Notes: generated by a model from the sequence alone, not told the origin. A stretch of 64,000 nt of DNA from Psettodes erumei (GCA_016785225.1 JAFBJZ010000772.1:5303501-5367500); one strand, 5' to 3'; positions 47,165 to 61,430 are shown, counted from the first letter of the stretch. Made by a program: numbers and translations.

Positions 47165-50100
47165 GTGAGCTGCAACATGGTTTTCTGTTGGGTACCAGAG
47201 GTAATGGTGTTGGTTGGCAGGAGGTGGGGGAGTCTGTGTGCGTTTGCGGGTGATTGGGGGCTGGGAGGGAACAGGAGGAAGGATGAAGGAAAGAAGAAGA
47301 GTTTCCCATTTCCTCCCCAGTCACACATGGCCTCTCCGTTTTCTCTGTCTCCTGCTCCTGCTAATTAGCAGTTAAGGGGTGATGTGAGGGGGGTGGTGGA
47401 TGAGGAAGGGTGGTTGCTGGTGTGTGTGTGTGTGTGGGGGGGGGGGGGTTGCAAACAAAATTAATGAGCTGGCACTGGTTGAGGGAAACCTGCCATCCTC
47501 TCTTGTCATGGCGCTTCTTTCCTCCCTGATGCACACCAGGCTGTGGTGTGCGTCGTTTTCACCTGAGAAACCTCGCACAGGAATTCGTGCAAAACTGCTT
47601 GAAATCATTCTGAAACTGAGATTATGATATTTTATACAGTATCTTAAGGATGTTAATGTGCTAATCCCCTCAGGTGAATTTTGCTGGGAGCTGATTCAGG
47701 GATGCTCGGATAATTTCCCATCTGGGGTAATAACATTATTGATGTTTTTAAAAGTAGAACCATTATGAACTTGGATTGAATTTACTGTATGAACAAAAGA
47801 TACTCTGTTTTACAAAGAGGTTGCTTATGTGTATTGACATCAGTGCTGTTTTTGGTTTTGAAAACATTTATATAGTGATGTTCAACAGAAGATTTGACGC
47901 ATTACGTTCCTCTCAAATGTTTTACAGTTCACCGGGTGTGTCTGTGGCTCAGAGGTGCCACGGTAACTCCATCTACGATCGTTACTGAACACAGATCAAT
48001 TTTCATGTCGGATCTTTTAAGACGTTTGGTCTCAGCCGTTTAATGTTGATTACAACTCTGCGCAATGTAATTCTGCTGGTACCAGCTGCACGCACACGAT
48101 CAGATACTGGATTTGATGCACAGACTAAAAAGACAGACTTTGCAAATTTAAAAAGGTCACATTCTGCCAAAACTCTGACAAGGGCAAACGCAGACTGCCA
48201 AATATCAAGGCTGAAAATCTTTGCCAGCTCCATCCCTGTAACCTCTCACACACAGATCCTGGGTATGCTCTTTCTCATGGCGTAGAGCTGCCCTGTGTCC
48301 CTCTGTCTCTGGCGGCAGCAACCTGAAGCAGAAAAGAGGGACACGTGAGCATGTGTGTCGAGGGCCAACATGTGCAGCTGCAGTGCTTGTGTGTTAATGA
48401 ACAGCGCTGTGTGTTTTCACATTATCATTCAGCCCCTCTCTCTCTCTCTCTCGCTCTCTCTCACTCCACACCCCCACCCCCTCAATAGCTGTTTAGCCCC
48501 CCCCAAAAAAAAAGCCTGCTTTCCCACCATTGTGGGTGCTGGTGATGCGGCGGGCCGGGGCTGGGGGGCAGGGTGGGAAAGACCCTCCAGACGAGACATG
48601 AGCAGATGCCAGAGACATTAGACTGTCGTGCAGATCACTGGGGTCGGGCGAGCCGCTGAGTTTTAATGCGTGTGCAAGTGTATGTGTGTTTGATATGTGC
48701 GTGATTTGGGGGGGGGGGTCGTCTAGGCCCTGGAGTGCCACCTGACTGTTCATTAGTCTATTCAGCCGCCCTTGCATGTCTGAAAGGCATGGAGATGCTG
48801 TTTTTTTCCTGCTAAATGAGAAGGATTTCACTGGCATTAGCGATGCATTCATACATGATATGCATATAGAAGCATATGCTCGGGCCTATACCCTGTCACA
48901 TAGATCACCGTTTGCCACCGGGTTGTACTGTGTGTAATGTTAGCTGTTTCAGCACCCCAAAGATTTCCCATTTTCACCTTTTTTTTGTATAAGCAAAGCA
49001 AAGCTAAGCAAAGTCTGATTATTTTTCAGATTTAATCTGTTTGCAGCGTCATTGTCCCTCCTTGCTCAGTTTGTCACTGGATACGATTCGTCCTTAGCGA
49101 AGACAGACTCTACACAGTTGTATCGCTCACCGATTGTACAAAAAAAAAAAAAATACAAGAAGACAGACATCACGAAAATCTCACGAGGCAGTTGGTGGCA
49201 CGGTATATCACTGCGAATGACTCAGCTAAGGCGATGGGTGTGCCTAACAAGCTGAATGATGTAACCTGCAGATAATGATTATTAATGAGCTTTATACTGT
49301 ACGTGTGCCTCCGCAAGATATGTAAGGCATGTGCAGCGCCCACATGTCAAAAGATTATTCCCCCTCTTTATTCATATAAAAGACTCAGAGCTGTCTCTGT
49401 AACTGCATTTGTGCTGCTCATCTGTGATATACGGTGCGTTGCTTCAGGCAGATTTGACAGGAGAGAGAAAGCAAGGTGAAGGCGAGAAATTAATCTTGGA
49501 GATACCGTAGCTTGCTCCTTGCTACCTCTCTGTTACCGATCTCCATGGTTAGATATAGAGGAACAGAAAAAAAAAGAAGCGCTGGGGTCAAATTGTTGCT
49601 TTTGTTAAGTGAAATTAAAGACTGGCTTATCAAGAACTTGTCAAAGAAAGTGGGGACAAACATGTAAAGGATGTAAAGGACGCAAGAGGGGGCAGGTGTA
49701 GCACAATGGGAGCCATGTTTGAGTGTTTCCCCTCTGCCTTTGCTGATGAAGTTAGCTTGCGTTAGCTTGTGCAGCGCCATGCTAAAGCAATTTGGAGCCA
49801 CGAGGAGCGTGTGTGTGTGTGTTTGAATCGGGGGGGGGGGGTTGTTGGTCTGCAACTGTATGTGAGAGCTGCAGCAGTCGACAGAGACAGCATGGTCAAA
49901 ATAGAGGCGGTGACTGTGGCAAATTTGTCAGGAAAATGAATTCATCCTGACAACGCCTGTGAGAGGAGCAATCGCCTTCGCTAGTGTCTGGAGAGTGTAA
50001 AAATGAGCGACACGCATACGTGCACAAATGCACACAGAATATTTATTCGCCTAATGATTGCCGAGATCTGTGATTCTCGCTCTCTGCAACACGGTCGGGG

Positions 50101-50715
50101 GGGAAATGACGTGTAATGATCACAAATTAGCAAGCGGGAATAGACGGAATTAAAATCCACTGTCAAGGGAGGGCTCATCTTGATTTGGATATGTGGTGTC
50201 TGAAAAAACAAAACTGCTTAAGACTCTGGCTTTACTCCAATCTGAAACAAAGAGAGTTCTCAGAGATCGTCTGGACCGTGAGGTTAGGCTCTTTGACACC
50301 GTGTCAGAGGGATTTAGGATTTGAATGTCCCTAAATCTGTCGTCACACGCTGTAGATACACTGACTTAAATATTCATTCTTCACTCCACAATCCTTTCTC
50401 CTTGTACATAACACAAAATTGACAGAAAAATGGATTTCCCCTCCAGAAAATGCCACAATAGAGATGATTACCTCTCCCTTTCTTCTCCCTTCCCTCTGTT
50501 ATTCATTATTAACCATGTGTTGCTTTTGCGGTGCAGGATTTTCAGAGCAAGGAAATTATAACGTGTGACATGATGAAGTGACAGTAGCCGGCGCTCGCTT
50601 CCCATTCTGTGTGGGTGCAGCAGCGTAGCCACTGTAGCGATAAAATGTTAATACCATACACTGTAGATCCTGGGTTACTTCTTCGGATTCTCCTCACTAT
50701 GTGTGGCCACTGTTA

Positions 50716-50752
<37 letters not shown>

Positions 50753-53700
50753 AGCTCACAGGCTGCCCGTAGTCTTGGATGAGGTCCAATGTGGGTCAAG
50801 CGAGGCTCATCGGGGCTCTTTAATGCAACTCTTGCCGAGACTAATCTAGCACAAAGCCCAATGTTAAGTATCTTAAGATCGAGATGGAGAGAAGTTCCTA
50901 CATCCCAGGCTTTTCAGATTACGTCTGTTGGCTGTGGCGTCCCTGAGTAGGGGTCCTGTATGCTCCAATGAAAGTAGAGGAGAATTAGGTGACTGAGCCT
51001 TTAATACAGTGGCTCATTGTAATCATAACAGGAGAAGATGAGGTTCGAGAGTGAGGAGAATTATGGGGAAACATTTTGGGGTTTTTGAGCATTTTTTCTG
51101 TGATATAGCACATGAATTCAGTACCGGGGTGACAAGGGTGAAAAAAGGGATTCAAAGAGGAATTGTTCGTGGGGAAAAAGTCAAATGTCCTAACTATATC
51201 CTAATCCTAAAGTCACTCTGAGATGGTTATACAACTACATCGCTCAGTCAAGTTCAAGTTCATGTGTGCAGCCACTCTGTCTGCGACCGGTCAACAAGTT
51301 AAGAGAGTCTGTGGCCACCCTGGAGCACAAGAGAAGGAGGTGGAGGTGGTGGTGGTGGTGGTGGGTGGATGGGGGGTACATAGCCTTTGACCTCTGTTAG
51401 GGTTGCTATGGGAAAGAGGCCGGCCGGCTCAGTAATGTACGACTGAAAAGGCCGAACTGTCAGAGCTGTCCAGCAGACGTCAACCCCCCACCACACACAC
51501 ACACACACACACAGCAACTCCAACCCATTCACACATACTCACAGATGGCACGGGCCAGCTTGGGAATGTTAGCCGCAAGAGCTGCACTTTATGTTCATCA
51601 GACGCTGCCGTAATTCATCCAACCTTTAGAGTGCCACAGTCTGCACCTCTTCCTCGGTGCATTCTGTCGAACCGCTTCTGTCTCGTTTCCCAGCCTCATC
51701 CTGCACGTCTGAATGCCCATTGTGTGTGTGAGCATCATGGCCTTATGGGCGTATGAGATGCTAAACTCAGAATTGCTCTGGTGAAACAGCACTTGAAGTA
51801 AACTTCTTTGCAAGCCTTGGAAAATAAAAGTCTATGTGTCCTTCCCCAAGCTCCACAAATCAAGTCTCAAGTTTTTTTCAAACAGAATTCAGCAGAAATA
51901 AAAAAAGACATTCGGATAAAATTGTAGCCCTTAAAATCATCCTACAGAGAGGACTAAAACAGAAAATGGCCTTCAATCTCAATGAAATTAGAGGACAAAG
52001 ACATTCTTCTCCAGTGAGACCAAAAAACTAGCAGTTTCTCTGGGTAAGTGTGAGGCAGTTGATTCATCTGTGCACATAAAGATCTTTGACCTGTGGCTAA
52101 ATTTAGCTTCACATAAGCTTGTACGCTGCTGTTGTGTTTATATTCTCTGTTATCAAGACTGCTTGGATAAATGACCTGGGAAGACGTAGAGACACAATAA
52201 TCTGTGACATGAGTTAACCATATATTTCTCTGCCTGCTGCATATTAAAATGGTCAGTGTTCAGCATTTGAGTGACTGCGTGTCAGAGTGGGCATGCAAAT
52301 CCACTGATTGTAATACGTGCATGTTTCCATGCCCCCTCTGTAAATGTGTGAAAAGTGTGGCCTCATTTAAGCTTGCATTCATTCAAGGGAGGGGTCTCAC
52401 AAATAAAAGAGCGCGTATTTGCATACGCTGCATGCCGTCTGCAGAGAGGGAGCAGTCAAAAAAAGATATCAGAGGTGGACAAAGAGAACGAGGACAAATC
52501 CTTCATTGTGGGGTTGGTGGGAGAAAGAGCTCGTCTGAATTGGAGAGTGGGTGAAAATTGACAGAGAAAGAGTTTGGGCTGGTTCCCTGTGGGGATAAAA
52601 GCCTCAAGATCCCTCCATGCATACAGCCTGAAAATGGGAGAGAAGAACAACACGCAGAGCACAGGGGCCTATTTTTACAGGGCATGAAAAGGAAGTTTGT
52701 TTTTCTTAAACACTGCCTACAATTTCTGGTGAACAAAACTCAAAAAAAAGAGAAAAAATCATGCACAACCGCAAATTCAGTGTTGTGAAAACATACTCAT
52801 CAACATTTGGAATAAACAAAGAGCTTTGGTTTGCAGAATTATCATAGCCTTTTATATTCTTGTTCTTGAAATGTGTCTCTATAGACTCTGTTTTATATGA
52901 CATTACTTTTATGCAAGGAGTTCATTTACCTTTTTATGTGTTCCTTTACCCTGTGGTCCTTTGGTTCTTGTTTTAATCTCTTTTATGGTGAGTGTTTGCT
53001 GTTTTTATTGACTGCTCAGCACTTTGCAAGCTTTATAAGTAAGGGTTTTAATTATTATTGAGTGTTTGACAAAACTAATAAAATTTTTTGTTTAATTCTT
53101 AAGTTTCTTTCTTTCTTTCGATTATAATAATTGTTTATATTACTGATTTCCTTGCAGAGTGGAAGAGTTTGTTTCTCAAATTCAAGTTTGATTCTCATGC
53201 TAATGATTCCCTCATTTCATTTTTCCTCAGGATGAGACAGGATGTGTGAGACTCTGCACTCTGCAGGCACGAGGAGATTGTGGAACAAACTCAACAAAAT
53301 GCCATCTCCAGATTGTTCAGAAACTTTCTCCAAAGCAGGAGCGCAAGAGATTTTCATTGAACGAAGCACTGCAGGAAAAGCACGAGAAACAAAATATGTG
53401 TTGTACAAATCTGAAATGTATAGCGAAAGATGTCATCCTTGGAAATAACAAGTTTATAAGTTCTAAGAAACTGTATTACTGATGAGTAATTTCACAATTT
53501 TTACACAATATTATTTGAAAAGCTGCAAATAAAAAGCCTTGAATGTATTTATATGTGTATTCATAGCTAAAGCATGTTTTAAAATTGTGTCAATTAGTCA
53601 GTTAATATTTTTCATATCCAAAGTGAAAATATGAGTTAATAAGATATAAATGCATTAAAGTGTATTGTTTTAAATGTCAAAGACACTTCTTTGAAATAAA

Positions 53701-53937
53701 AATTATGAAAATATTATTACCTCTGTGATATACATTTGTTTGTTAGCAATAGGATGCTTTAATATATAATCAATAAGAAAAGGATCAGCATTTGTTTTAC
53801 ATATCTTTTATATCCCATTAGCATTTTGTTTTTAACTAAAAGTGAGTTGCAAATAGGCAAAAGTGTCAAAATTTCCAGAAGTCTGGATCTACAGGATCCT
53901 TTCTCTTTTTCTTTTTTTTTTTTAATTCACAGGGCCG

Positions 53938-53968
<31 letters not shown>

Positions 53969-55046
53969 TTGAATGACCCTGCATTAAGTTTTAATTAGGA
54001 GGAGCAGACAGAGGGACGTGTGTTGAATCAGTGTGGGAAAGAAAAAGTTCATCAGCCACAAAACTCTATGGACAGAATGACCCTGCCCACTATTAAAATA
54101 TATAATGTAATTTTTTTTTTCCATTTCCTTCATATTTTATTTATCAGGAAATGTAAACGGACATTTTGTTTTAATTTTACAATAGTACAGTTACTGCTGC
54201 ACTTTCCAAAAAAGCAAAGGCTGAAATCATAAAAAATAATAAGAAGCTGTTATTTGCAAACAAATCTAGAGAATAAAAGTGTAACCTATATTTCAGTGGC
54301 CTTTAAATCCACATGTATTACTCCACATAAGGGCCCAGTTTTGACGATTAATCAGGTTTCAGGATTACAGGATGTACCGGTGTCAGTCGGACCTCAATCA
54401 GTGTCCGACTGATCTGTGTCCGGAGTCAAACAACAGATGGACAGGCGCAGGGTCAACAGAGGATTATTTCTGTCTCTTAATGCAGAAACAGAAGGGGAAA
54501 AAACAGACAGATACAGCTGAGTCCAGCAGTTTGTTAAGTATGGTTGCAAGGAAAATACTGTGACAGGTAAAAGCCCAATGTTTTCAGTTGAGGCTTTTAA
54601 GTTTTTCATTTATTAGATATTAAAGGTTTATTTTTTTTATGAACAATGAAACAATACTTATAAACAAAAAAGTCAAAATTACAACATAAAATTGTATACA
54701 TGTATAACAGATGCATCTATACATAGTATCTAGATAGATAAATAAATAAATACAGGGATTATTAGATAACACTAATATATATCGTGAACATGTGCTATAT
54801 ACTAATTGGAGAAAACAAAAGGTAGGCTAAACCAAACATAAATACTACAACATAATTACACTATAATGAAATATCACAAAAAGTGCGCACACAAGGGAGC
54901 TGTAATGAAAATGCAATTAAATAAGTCACTTAAGTGTGAACAGCATGTAAAACAACTCTTTTTTTCATCTACTTAAACGTAAAATCATACTCAGCAGTAG
55001 AGATCTCACTGGTGGAAGCCCATTCAGGAGTCAGCATGTTTTCAAT
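47165..55046. other. Gene-poor region downstream of mir-9
   Basis: No convincing exon on either strand. Contents seen: G13 run (47436-47448), CT-rich run near 48436-48465, further G runs near 48709-48718 and 49831-49841, (TA)15 at 50720-50749, GGT repeats near 51340-51364, CA run near 51493-51513, an octamer ATTTGCAT at 52417-52424, and a GT run near 53940-53968. Long introns or regulatory DNA of a developmental gene would look like this, but no element can be assigned by eye. Confidence 0.5.
50720..50749. repeat. (AT)15 microsatellite
   Basis: Thirty bases of alternating A and T in the gene-poor stretch. Likely polymorphic; no function implied. Confidence 0.95.
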
Positions 55047-55144
55047 CCATCCAACCACTACAGAGGCTGATTTTGGTGATTAGTTCCCCTCTCTGGATGA
55101 ATGGAAACCAATTAGTGAAATCAGCCTCTGTACAGCCTGGGTGG
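55047..55144 (+). ncRNA. Unassigned pri-miRNA-like hairpin
   Basis: A 15-bp perfect stem is formed by 55059-55073 (TACAGAGGCTGATTT) and 55118-55132. It continues inward over 55074-55087 with 55103-55117, with two mismatches, three G-U pairs and a one-base bulge, to a 15-base loop (55088-55102). After a 6 by 6 internal loop a lower stem CCATCC (55047-55052) pairs with GGGTGG (55139-55144). The G-U pairs favour folding of the plus-strand RNA over its complement. It matches no microRNA I recognise. Alternatives are an inverted-repeat transposon remnant or chance. It is about 10 kb after mir-9 on the same strand. Confidence 0.4.
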
Positions 55145-57839
55145 AAGAGAGCCCAAATGATTTTGTAAAAACTGTTACACTGGCATGATTTTCATCATTA
55201 AAAAATGTTTCATATTCTGTTGAATTTACCCTTTATGCTCAGCAAATGTACTTTATGTTTGTTTCTGCAGACAGATATTAGGGAGCTCCAGGAATAATCA
55301 TGACAGCTACGGTATCATATCATTCTTCTGCAGAGGTAATTGCATGGATAAGTCACTTTAGTTCAATATTGCTTTTTGGTGAGTGTCTTGTGAGGTGGGG
55401 CAGCTGGTTCAGGACCTGTTGGCAAAGTCCCTTCAAAGTCAGTAGGGATCGAGGGGTCGTGAACTGGACAGTCCCCCAGAGGACAATAAACAGGCCAGAG
55501 AGATGCCAAGGTCAGGAGCCGCCCCAGCCAGAGCCAAAGGTCAAGGGCCACTAATTAAGTGGCTATTTCCTACTATTCCCCAGTGACCACTGGACTCAGA
55601 GACAGACAGGGAAATGCATGAAGAAGTCTACATATAGCAAGTTAATGCACCTGGTTAAAAAGAGTAGTGAGTAGAGTAGTAGTAAAACAATGACAGCTTC
55701 GCCTCATAGGAGCTTATTACAAGAGGAAAATAAACTTTTAGCTATAGCTCTGATTTAGACTAGATTAAGTCCAGAAAAAACATATATTAACATATATGCT
55801 GTATATTTCTGCTCCTCTACAGAATGTTTTAACACTATTTAGACTTAACTACAAGAGTAAAGATGTAAATACACATGGATGGTGACGTTCAGATCAATAA
55901 TCTCACATCAAAACCAATTTTCACTACAAGGAAGAGGAACAGAGAGGCAGGACCTCACAGCTCGAGTTGAGAAATCCAAACATTTTGGAGGGAAAGTCGG
56001 CAGGAGCTGTTTATGCCTTTCCAGCCGCTGAATGAGCCCATGTGTATGATCCCTTAGCATAAGAATGGAGATGGGGCCTGTGAACTCCTCTGACACTGAC
56101 CTTTCTCCCAGGATGTGAATAGTATCACTCAAGGGGCTGCCCGGCAGCCTTTTCAGTCAGACCTGTGCCTTACCCTCGTCTAAACTCCTAATCAGGCTGA
56201 TTCAATGTATCCTACAAGTCCCTTCCTCACCACCCAACCCCACTGCTGCTCTGGGGGAGTCGCTCTGCAGCCAAGCCCTGCCTCTGGGCCCCTGCACTTT
56301 GGGAAGTTAAAGGAGCTGGTTTGAAACAACAGGAGGGCCCTTTCTCCTTCTAAAGAGCGTGGGTCTCTTTATAATCAATTGGTTCCTCCTCCAAGGAATT
56401 GACGCTTCATCCAAATTATTTTGGATTTCTTAGATTGCCAAAGTTCAGAATATAGAAATATGAAAACGAAAGAAAGTCTGCTTATTTCTGCTTCATCTCC
56501 TGCAACAATGTACTTTTGTTCATTTTTTGAAATTGTATTGTCTATTAAAATGTTATATAAAATGATGATTTAAATATCTGCAATACTATATCATCTTACT
56601 TTAAATATATCATTATATTACAGGATACAGTAATATAAACTATACAGTAATATGTACACAATACATATCAATACATACATGTCATTTGTAAACCTAAGTG
56701 GGTTATTTCATGCTGTATATAATTCATCTTATGTATTAACAATAGCTATATGTTTAAATTTGCTTATATATTTTTATTTCGTATTTTAGCTTGATATCTT
56801 GGACATGTGAATTTGACTTCAGGTTTTATTGAAAAATAACACGTAAAGAAAAATACACATCAGAATTCAGCTACAAGGTATAAAGTCATTTTGGAGCATA
56901 TATGTTATGAAGCCGTGTCAGAGGCAGCCGAGTGCTGAAGTGACAGCGCCAAGTAGAAACTGATCCCAAAGCAGATGAACAAACTCATGCGCCAAGAAAC
57001 TCACAAGCCGTAACATCTAAAACGGAAGTTTACACACCTGACCAGGATATAAAACGTCGTGTAAATTCACTACAAAATAAAATACGGTTTTCTGCAGAAA
57101 TCTTTACTCATCTTTGATAATCCCGGAAAGAAAAAAGATTTTAGAGGCCGTTTGTAAATGGAGTTTATAAATCGAAGCGGTATATATTTTTTACCTATAT
57201 ATATATATATACAAAAGGCTTCGTTTATACTTTAGCCGATTTTGAGATTTGCTACATCTGATCAGTAATATTTAAAATGCATATTGATCCCTGTAAAGCA
57301 GGAAATATGAGGGGCTAATGCTCGTTTAACAAAATTATTTTGTGTCACTCCGTAATTGACTGTAGGTTCACTGACATCTTTTATTTACGACTTCCCATCA
57401 GTGTTAACTGTGTAATAGCATCAGTGCGACGGGTCCCGCCTCTGGCTGCAGCTCCTTCCCAGCCTGTAACACGAGCTCCTCTGAGAGCAACCTGCAGGCT
57501 GCTTATTCCAGTACACTTTGACTTCTGTTATAGGTGTCAGGGCACATACGTGATTGTCAGGTAGGACTTTAAATGACAACCATTAACGGTGATTCTAAAT
57601 TAAGAGACAGAAGTAAATACGTCAGTTTTATAAAGTTGTATAAAGTTTAAAAAAAAAAAATATTATTGAGGGCATGGCACTCTGTTAAGATTGGGGAAAA
57701 GTGCCAAGTTACCAAAATCAAATAAAACCTCTAAACTGAAAACAAATAAAGTCTGGATATCCACTGCCAAAAGAACAAACAAACTCCACTCCCCAAGTAA
57801 AACTAGACTGCAGAAATGAAACAGAAAACAATGTCAATC
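55145..57839. other. No gene seen
   Basis: AT-rich DNA, most marked at 56.4-57.3 kb. No exon with supported splice signals was found. Short AT runs occur (for example near 57193-57210). Confidence 0.5.
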
Positions 57840-58135
57840 TCCCCGACTGGTCACAAAACAGGAGAAAATTGGTTCAACAAAAACGGCGCCTTCACAACGT
57901 GAACGGCTGTTCATACGGGAAAACACCCCCAAAAACCGGCTCGGTCGCAGCACACCGTGGACCGCGGTCCGAGACTGAGACCTCACGGAAGGAAGAGCCG
58001 CCCGCTGGCTGAGGGAGGCTTTTCTGCAGCTCCACTGACGACTGATGCGCTTCAGCTGGTGCTCATCGCGCTGGAGGAGCGTGAACCTGCACAAGGGGCC
58101 AAAAGTCAGCGCACCTGACGCGTGCAGAGAGCAGG
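57840..58135. promoter_or_regulatory. GC-rich, CpG-containing patch
   Basis: About 300 bases with many CpG in an AT-rich neighbourhood, including the 12-base palindrome GGACCGCGGTCC (57959-57970). A minus-strand frame is open across it but has no recognisable protein. It could be a small CpG island with an alternative promoter. It ends about 125 bases before a long GT tract. Confidence 0.35.
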
Positions 58136-58256
58136 CTACTTGGAATCGAATGGGAAAATAATGCGAAAACCACTTATGTGTATGAAGCTTAATCCACGTA
58201 TTAACCAGACATTTCATAGTACAGAAAATCGCTAACTTTTTAAAAATCTTACACAG

Positions 58257-58260
<4 letters not shown>

Positions 58261-58310
<50 letters not shown>
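58261..58310. repeat. (GT)25 tract
   Basis: Fifty bases of alternating GT followed by GCGCGTGTGCGTGCGTG. Alternating purine-pyrimidine of this length can adopt Z-DNA. It is next to the GC-rich patch. Confidence 0.97.
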
Positions 58311-58315
<5 letters not shown>

Positions 58316-61300
58316 TGTGCGTGCGTGTCCGCGAAAGTATAGTATTGAATCTATAAAAATCCTGCAGCCCACAGCACTTTTTTTTTGCTAGGAAGCATTT
58401 TGATTGTTTTTAAAAATCTCTTTTTTTAAACTCATGATATTTTCTGAATTTGGTTTCGAGATTTGTTATAACGAAAATTTAATTCGTAACCTTGTGACGA
58501 TACAGTAACATTCATTTCTGACATGACTTGATAACGGTCACTAACCGAATAGACGAATAGAAAGAAGTAAATTGTAGTCTAAGTCATAATTCAAATAAAA
58601 TTAATCTGTACCATATTTTATTAACTTTATTTGTTCATAATATTTTGTGCTCATTGCTTTGCTGTAGTCCTTATTTTACAATTTGCTAATTTAAAAGAAA
58701 TCTTAATGCAATTCACACATGCAAATCATGCATAACTTTTCAAATGCTTCTTCCTGTTGAGACCAGGTGTAAAAAGTATGTGGCGTCAGTTGATGGATAA
58801 GGTTTGGTGACAAATCTGAAAAAAGTTCTTGGTGCTGCACATGCAACTTGGTTTCTGCACTACTTGGGAATTTCCTTGCTTGTTCTGCGTTCGGCCTGAA
58901 GCTACAACGGATCCCCTCTCCGGGGTGTGTGAATAAGGACAGCAAGCTTTGTGTGTGAGCTCATGTTTGCCCAAGTAAACATCACTGTTCATGTCTGCTG
59001 TGTATGTGGAGACATCACTCAGTGTGAGATGAATCCACTGCTGTGAGTGCTGTCTTTTCCCCTGTCCCGTGGTGCTGCACGTCACTCTTTAGATTGTGGT
59101 GCACATCACAAAATGTCAAACTCTAAAGGGAAGTGGCTTATTACCCTGCAAAATGTCTTGCAAAGAAATGAGCTGATCTACAAATTTACATCTAAGCAGA
59201 ATGATGGGGGATCTATTTGTTTTGATAAAGAAAAGACAAATGCATTTCTGGCTAATTAATCCAAAGACAAAAGGTGGTAGAGACAGGAGGGAAGGAATAA
59301 AGAGAGTGACAGTATGTGAGAGGGAAAGACAGATGAGCCCACACTGAAACACAGTCAGCGTGATGCGCATGCTCACACGAGGCTCCAGAGCTGCACGCTC
59401 TGTGGGTTGGCTTTTTTCAAAAAGCCATGTGAGGCTGCAACCGTTCCCTTCTCTCACAAATCTGTCATGACATGCCGGTTGCTCAAATGTGATTGGCTGA
59501 GGGCAGTGTGAATCAGCAGTCATAGGTGAAAGGTAAAAACGTAACATGGCTGCTTGGGAAGGGCACTTGACGCAACCAGAAGCTAACTGTCTTTATGAAA
59601 AAAGTAAATTTAAATTTGTATTTTAACCACTCTTCAACTACTGACAGATATATTTGGACTGCAGATTTTGTTTCAGTTTTGTGGATTTCCTTAACTCCAC
59701 ATTCTTCCAAGATTAGACAAAGTAAAGCAATAATATCTGACCATTTGTTTTTATAGTCTCAGTATCTAGTTACAATAATTTCTGATGGCCTCCCTGAGGT
59801 CTTTGGGTTCATCTCTGCAGGAATTCAAAGCCACATTCCAACAGGCCGATTTTAGCATGATTTACTATTCAGCATTTATATGGACACAGGGGACACGAAC
59901 CATGACTGATGTGTGGCTGCTGTGTTAGCCTTTGACCCCAGACTGTCTGGAGGGCCACGGTGACAGAGAGTCAAGGTCAAGGGGAAGGGGGGTGTGTGGG
60001 CGGTAGAGGCAGGGGTGGGGGTTGTGCGCAGCATCTGACGGATGGACAGAGATCTCTGTCTGGGAGTGCAGAACCCAGACAGTCCCAGACGTCTATCTGA
60101 GGGGAGACGGTGTTGTGTGTGAACCCCTTTAGATCCCCACATCCTATACTATGTCTGATCCCGCTCACCTCTGTGGCCCATGTTGGGGGAAACTTCGACT
60201 GCTAATGTCCAGAGACCGGCGGGGTGATAGTTCCCATGTTGGAGGAGGAGAGACACAAAGATGAATATCACTAATCCTTTAGATGCAGATAAACACAACC
60301 ACCGCCTTAAATTACCCTTTTAATTTAAAATATGCTCTCGCTGCGTGTCTCATTTACACCAAAGCTCTTATCTTTATTTCTCAGGCTCTTCTTTTTTCTT
60401 CAAACTGAGACTAACTGGTCGTGTACATTTTATGACAATCATTGTGTGACTTATTTCTCTTGGTTAATCTTTTCATTCCGTAATGTTTACTGTGGCTCTC
60501 ACTTTTTGGTGTATGACCCCTTACAATAAATAAATAAATAAGTTTAATGGTGTCCCTTATCAGGTTTCCATGAGTCGTGAGCAGCTCCGCTGAGACGGTT
60601 TCATTAAAATGTTGCTCTGCTGGGTCCCAAAGAGGTAAAAAGATCCATTATTTCTCACACACACACACACACACACACAAAAGGCAAAGATTAAAGAAAA
60701 TTTAAAAAATGGATAAAAATTTGTGAGGAAGAATGTTGCCTTTTTCTCCTTTCACCACATTAATCACATCAAGCTCCCTAAGATTCATTTTGTAACGCGA
60801 TGCAGGAGCCTGATCTCTTGGTTGGGAACCAATGGACTAAACTCACCAGCAGCATTATAAGTAGTTAAAACTCGCTCCACCTCAGCTAGCAACAACAGCA
60901 AAATGCCACTTCTGCATTGGAACATCAGTAGAGTTTAAAAGTCATATATAATGGCAGTTATAGGGGCTTTTTCCCCTGACATTTTTTTTTACTTCTAATA
61001 CATTATCTGATAATACTTGTGTACTTTTACAGTGTACAAAAAATGTTTGAAGCCATACCTTTACAATGCAACCCCGTCTACTTCAGTAGGTGAATGTGAA
61101 AACAGCCGCCCAGTGTCAAAAAACATACTTTAAATTGGAGGGGGAGGGGGTTGAAGTAGGATTTTAACTCTACTGTATTTTCTCATAGTGAAGCATCTGA
61201 GTGCTGCTGCCTGCCAGGCAAACACTGGATCATTACAGGGTTATTGAACATGCATTTGAAGCAGAGGCAGCTCCCTCTGCAGGTAATAAAAGATGCCTCT

Positions 61301-61391
61301 TTAATAGTGGCAGAAACCTTGTATGCTATATACCCCACCCCCCCACCCCCCCGTTCACCATAACCAACATAACCTGCCGCAGACACGCACA

Positions 61392-61399
<8 letters not shown>

Positions 61400-61428
<29 letters not shown>
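61400..61428. repeat. (CA)n microsatellite
   Basis: About fourteen CA units within a longer CA-rich run that starts near 61385. No function implied. Confidence 0.95.

Positions 61429-61430
<2 letters not shown>

Noticed and set aside
47436..47448. G runs (also 824-835, 48709-48718, 49831-49841) as quadruplex elements
   Set aside because: They are single homopolymer runs next to GT repeats, without the four spaced tracts needed for a convincing quadruplex.
48947..48955. Half REST/RE1 site (TTCAGCACC) downstream of mir-9
   Set aside because: The second half-site is missing, so it does not meet the RE1 consensus.
53242..53482. Two overlapping plus-strand frames after a CAG acceptor-like site
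   Set aside because: Low-complexity AT-rich surroundings, no donor, and no recognisable protein.
57834..58217. 127-codon minus-strand frame in the GC-rich patch
   Set aside because: It is open because of GC content; the predicted protein looks random and no splice or start context supports it.
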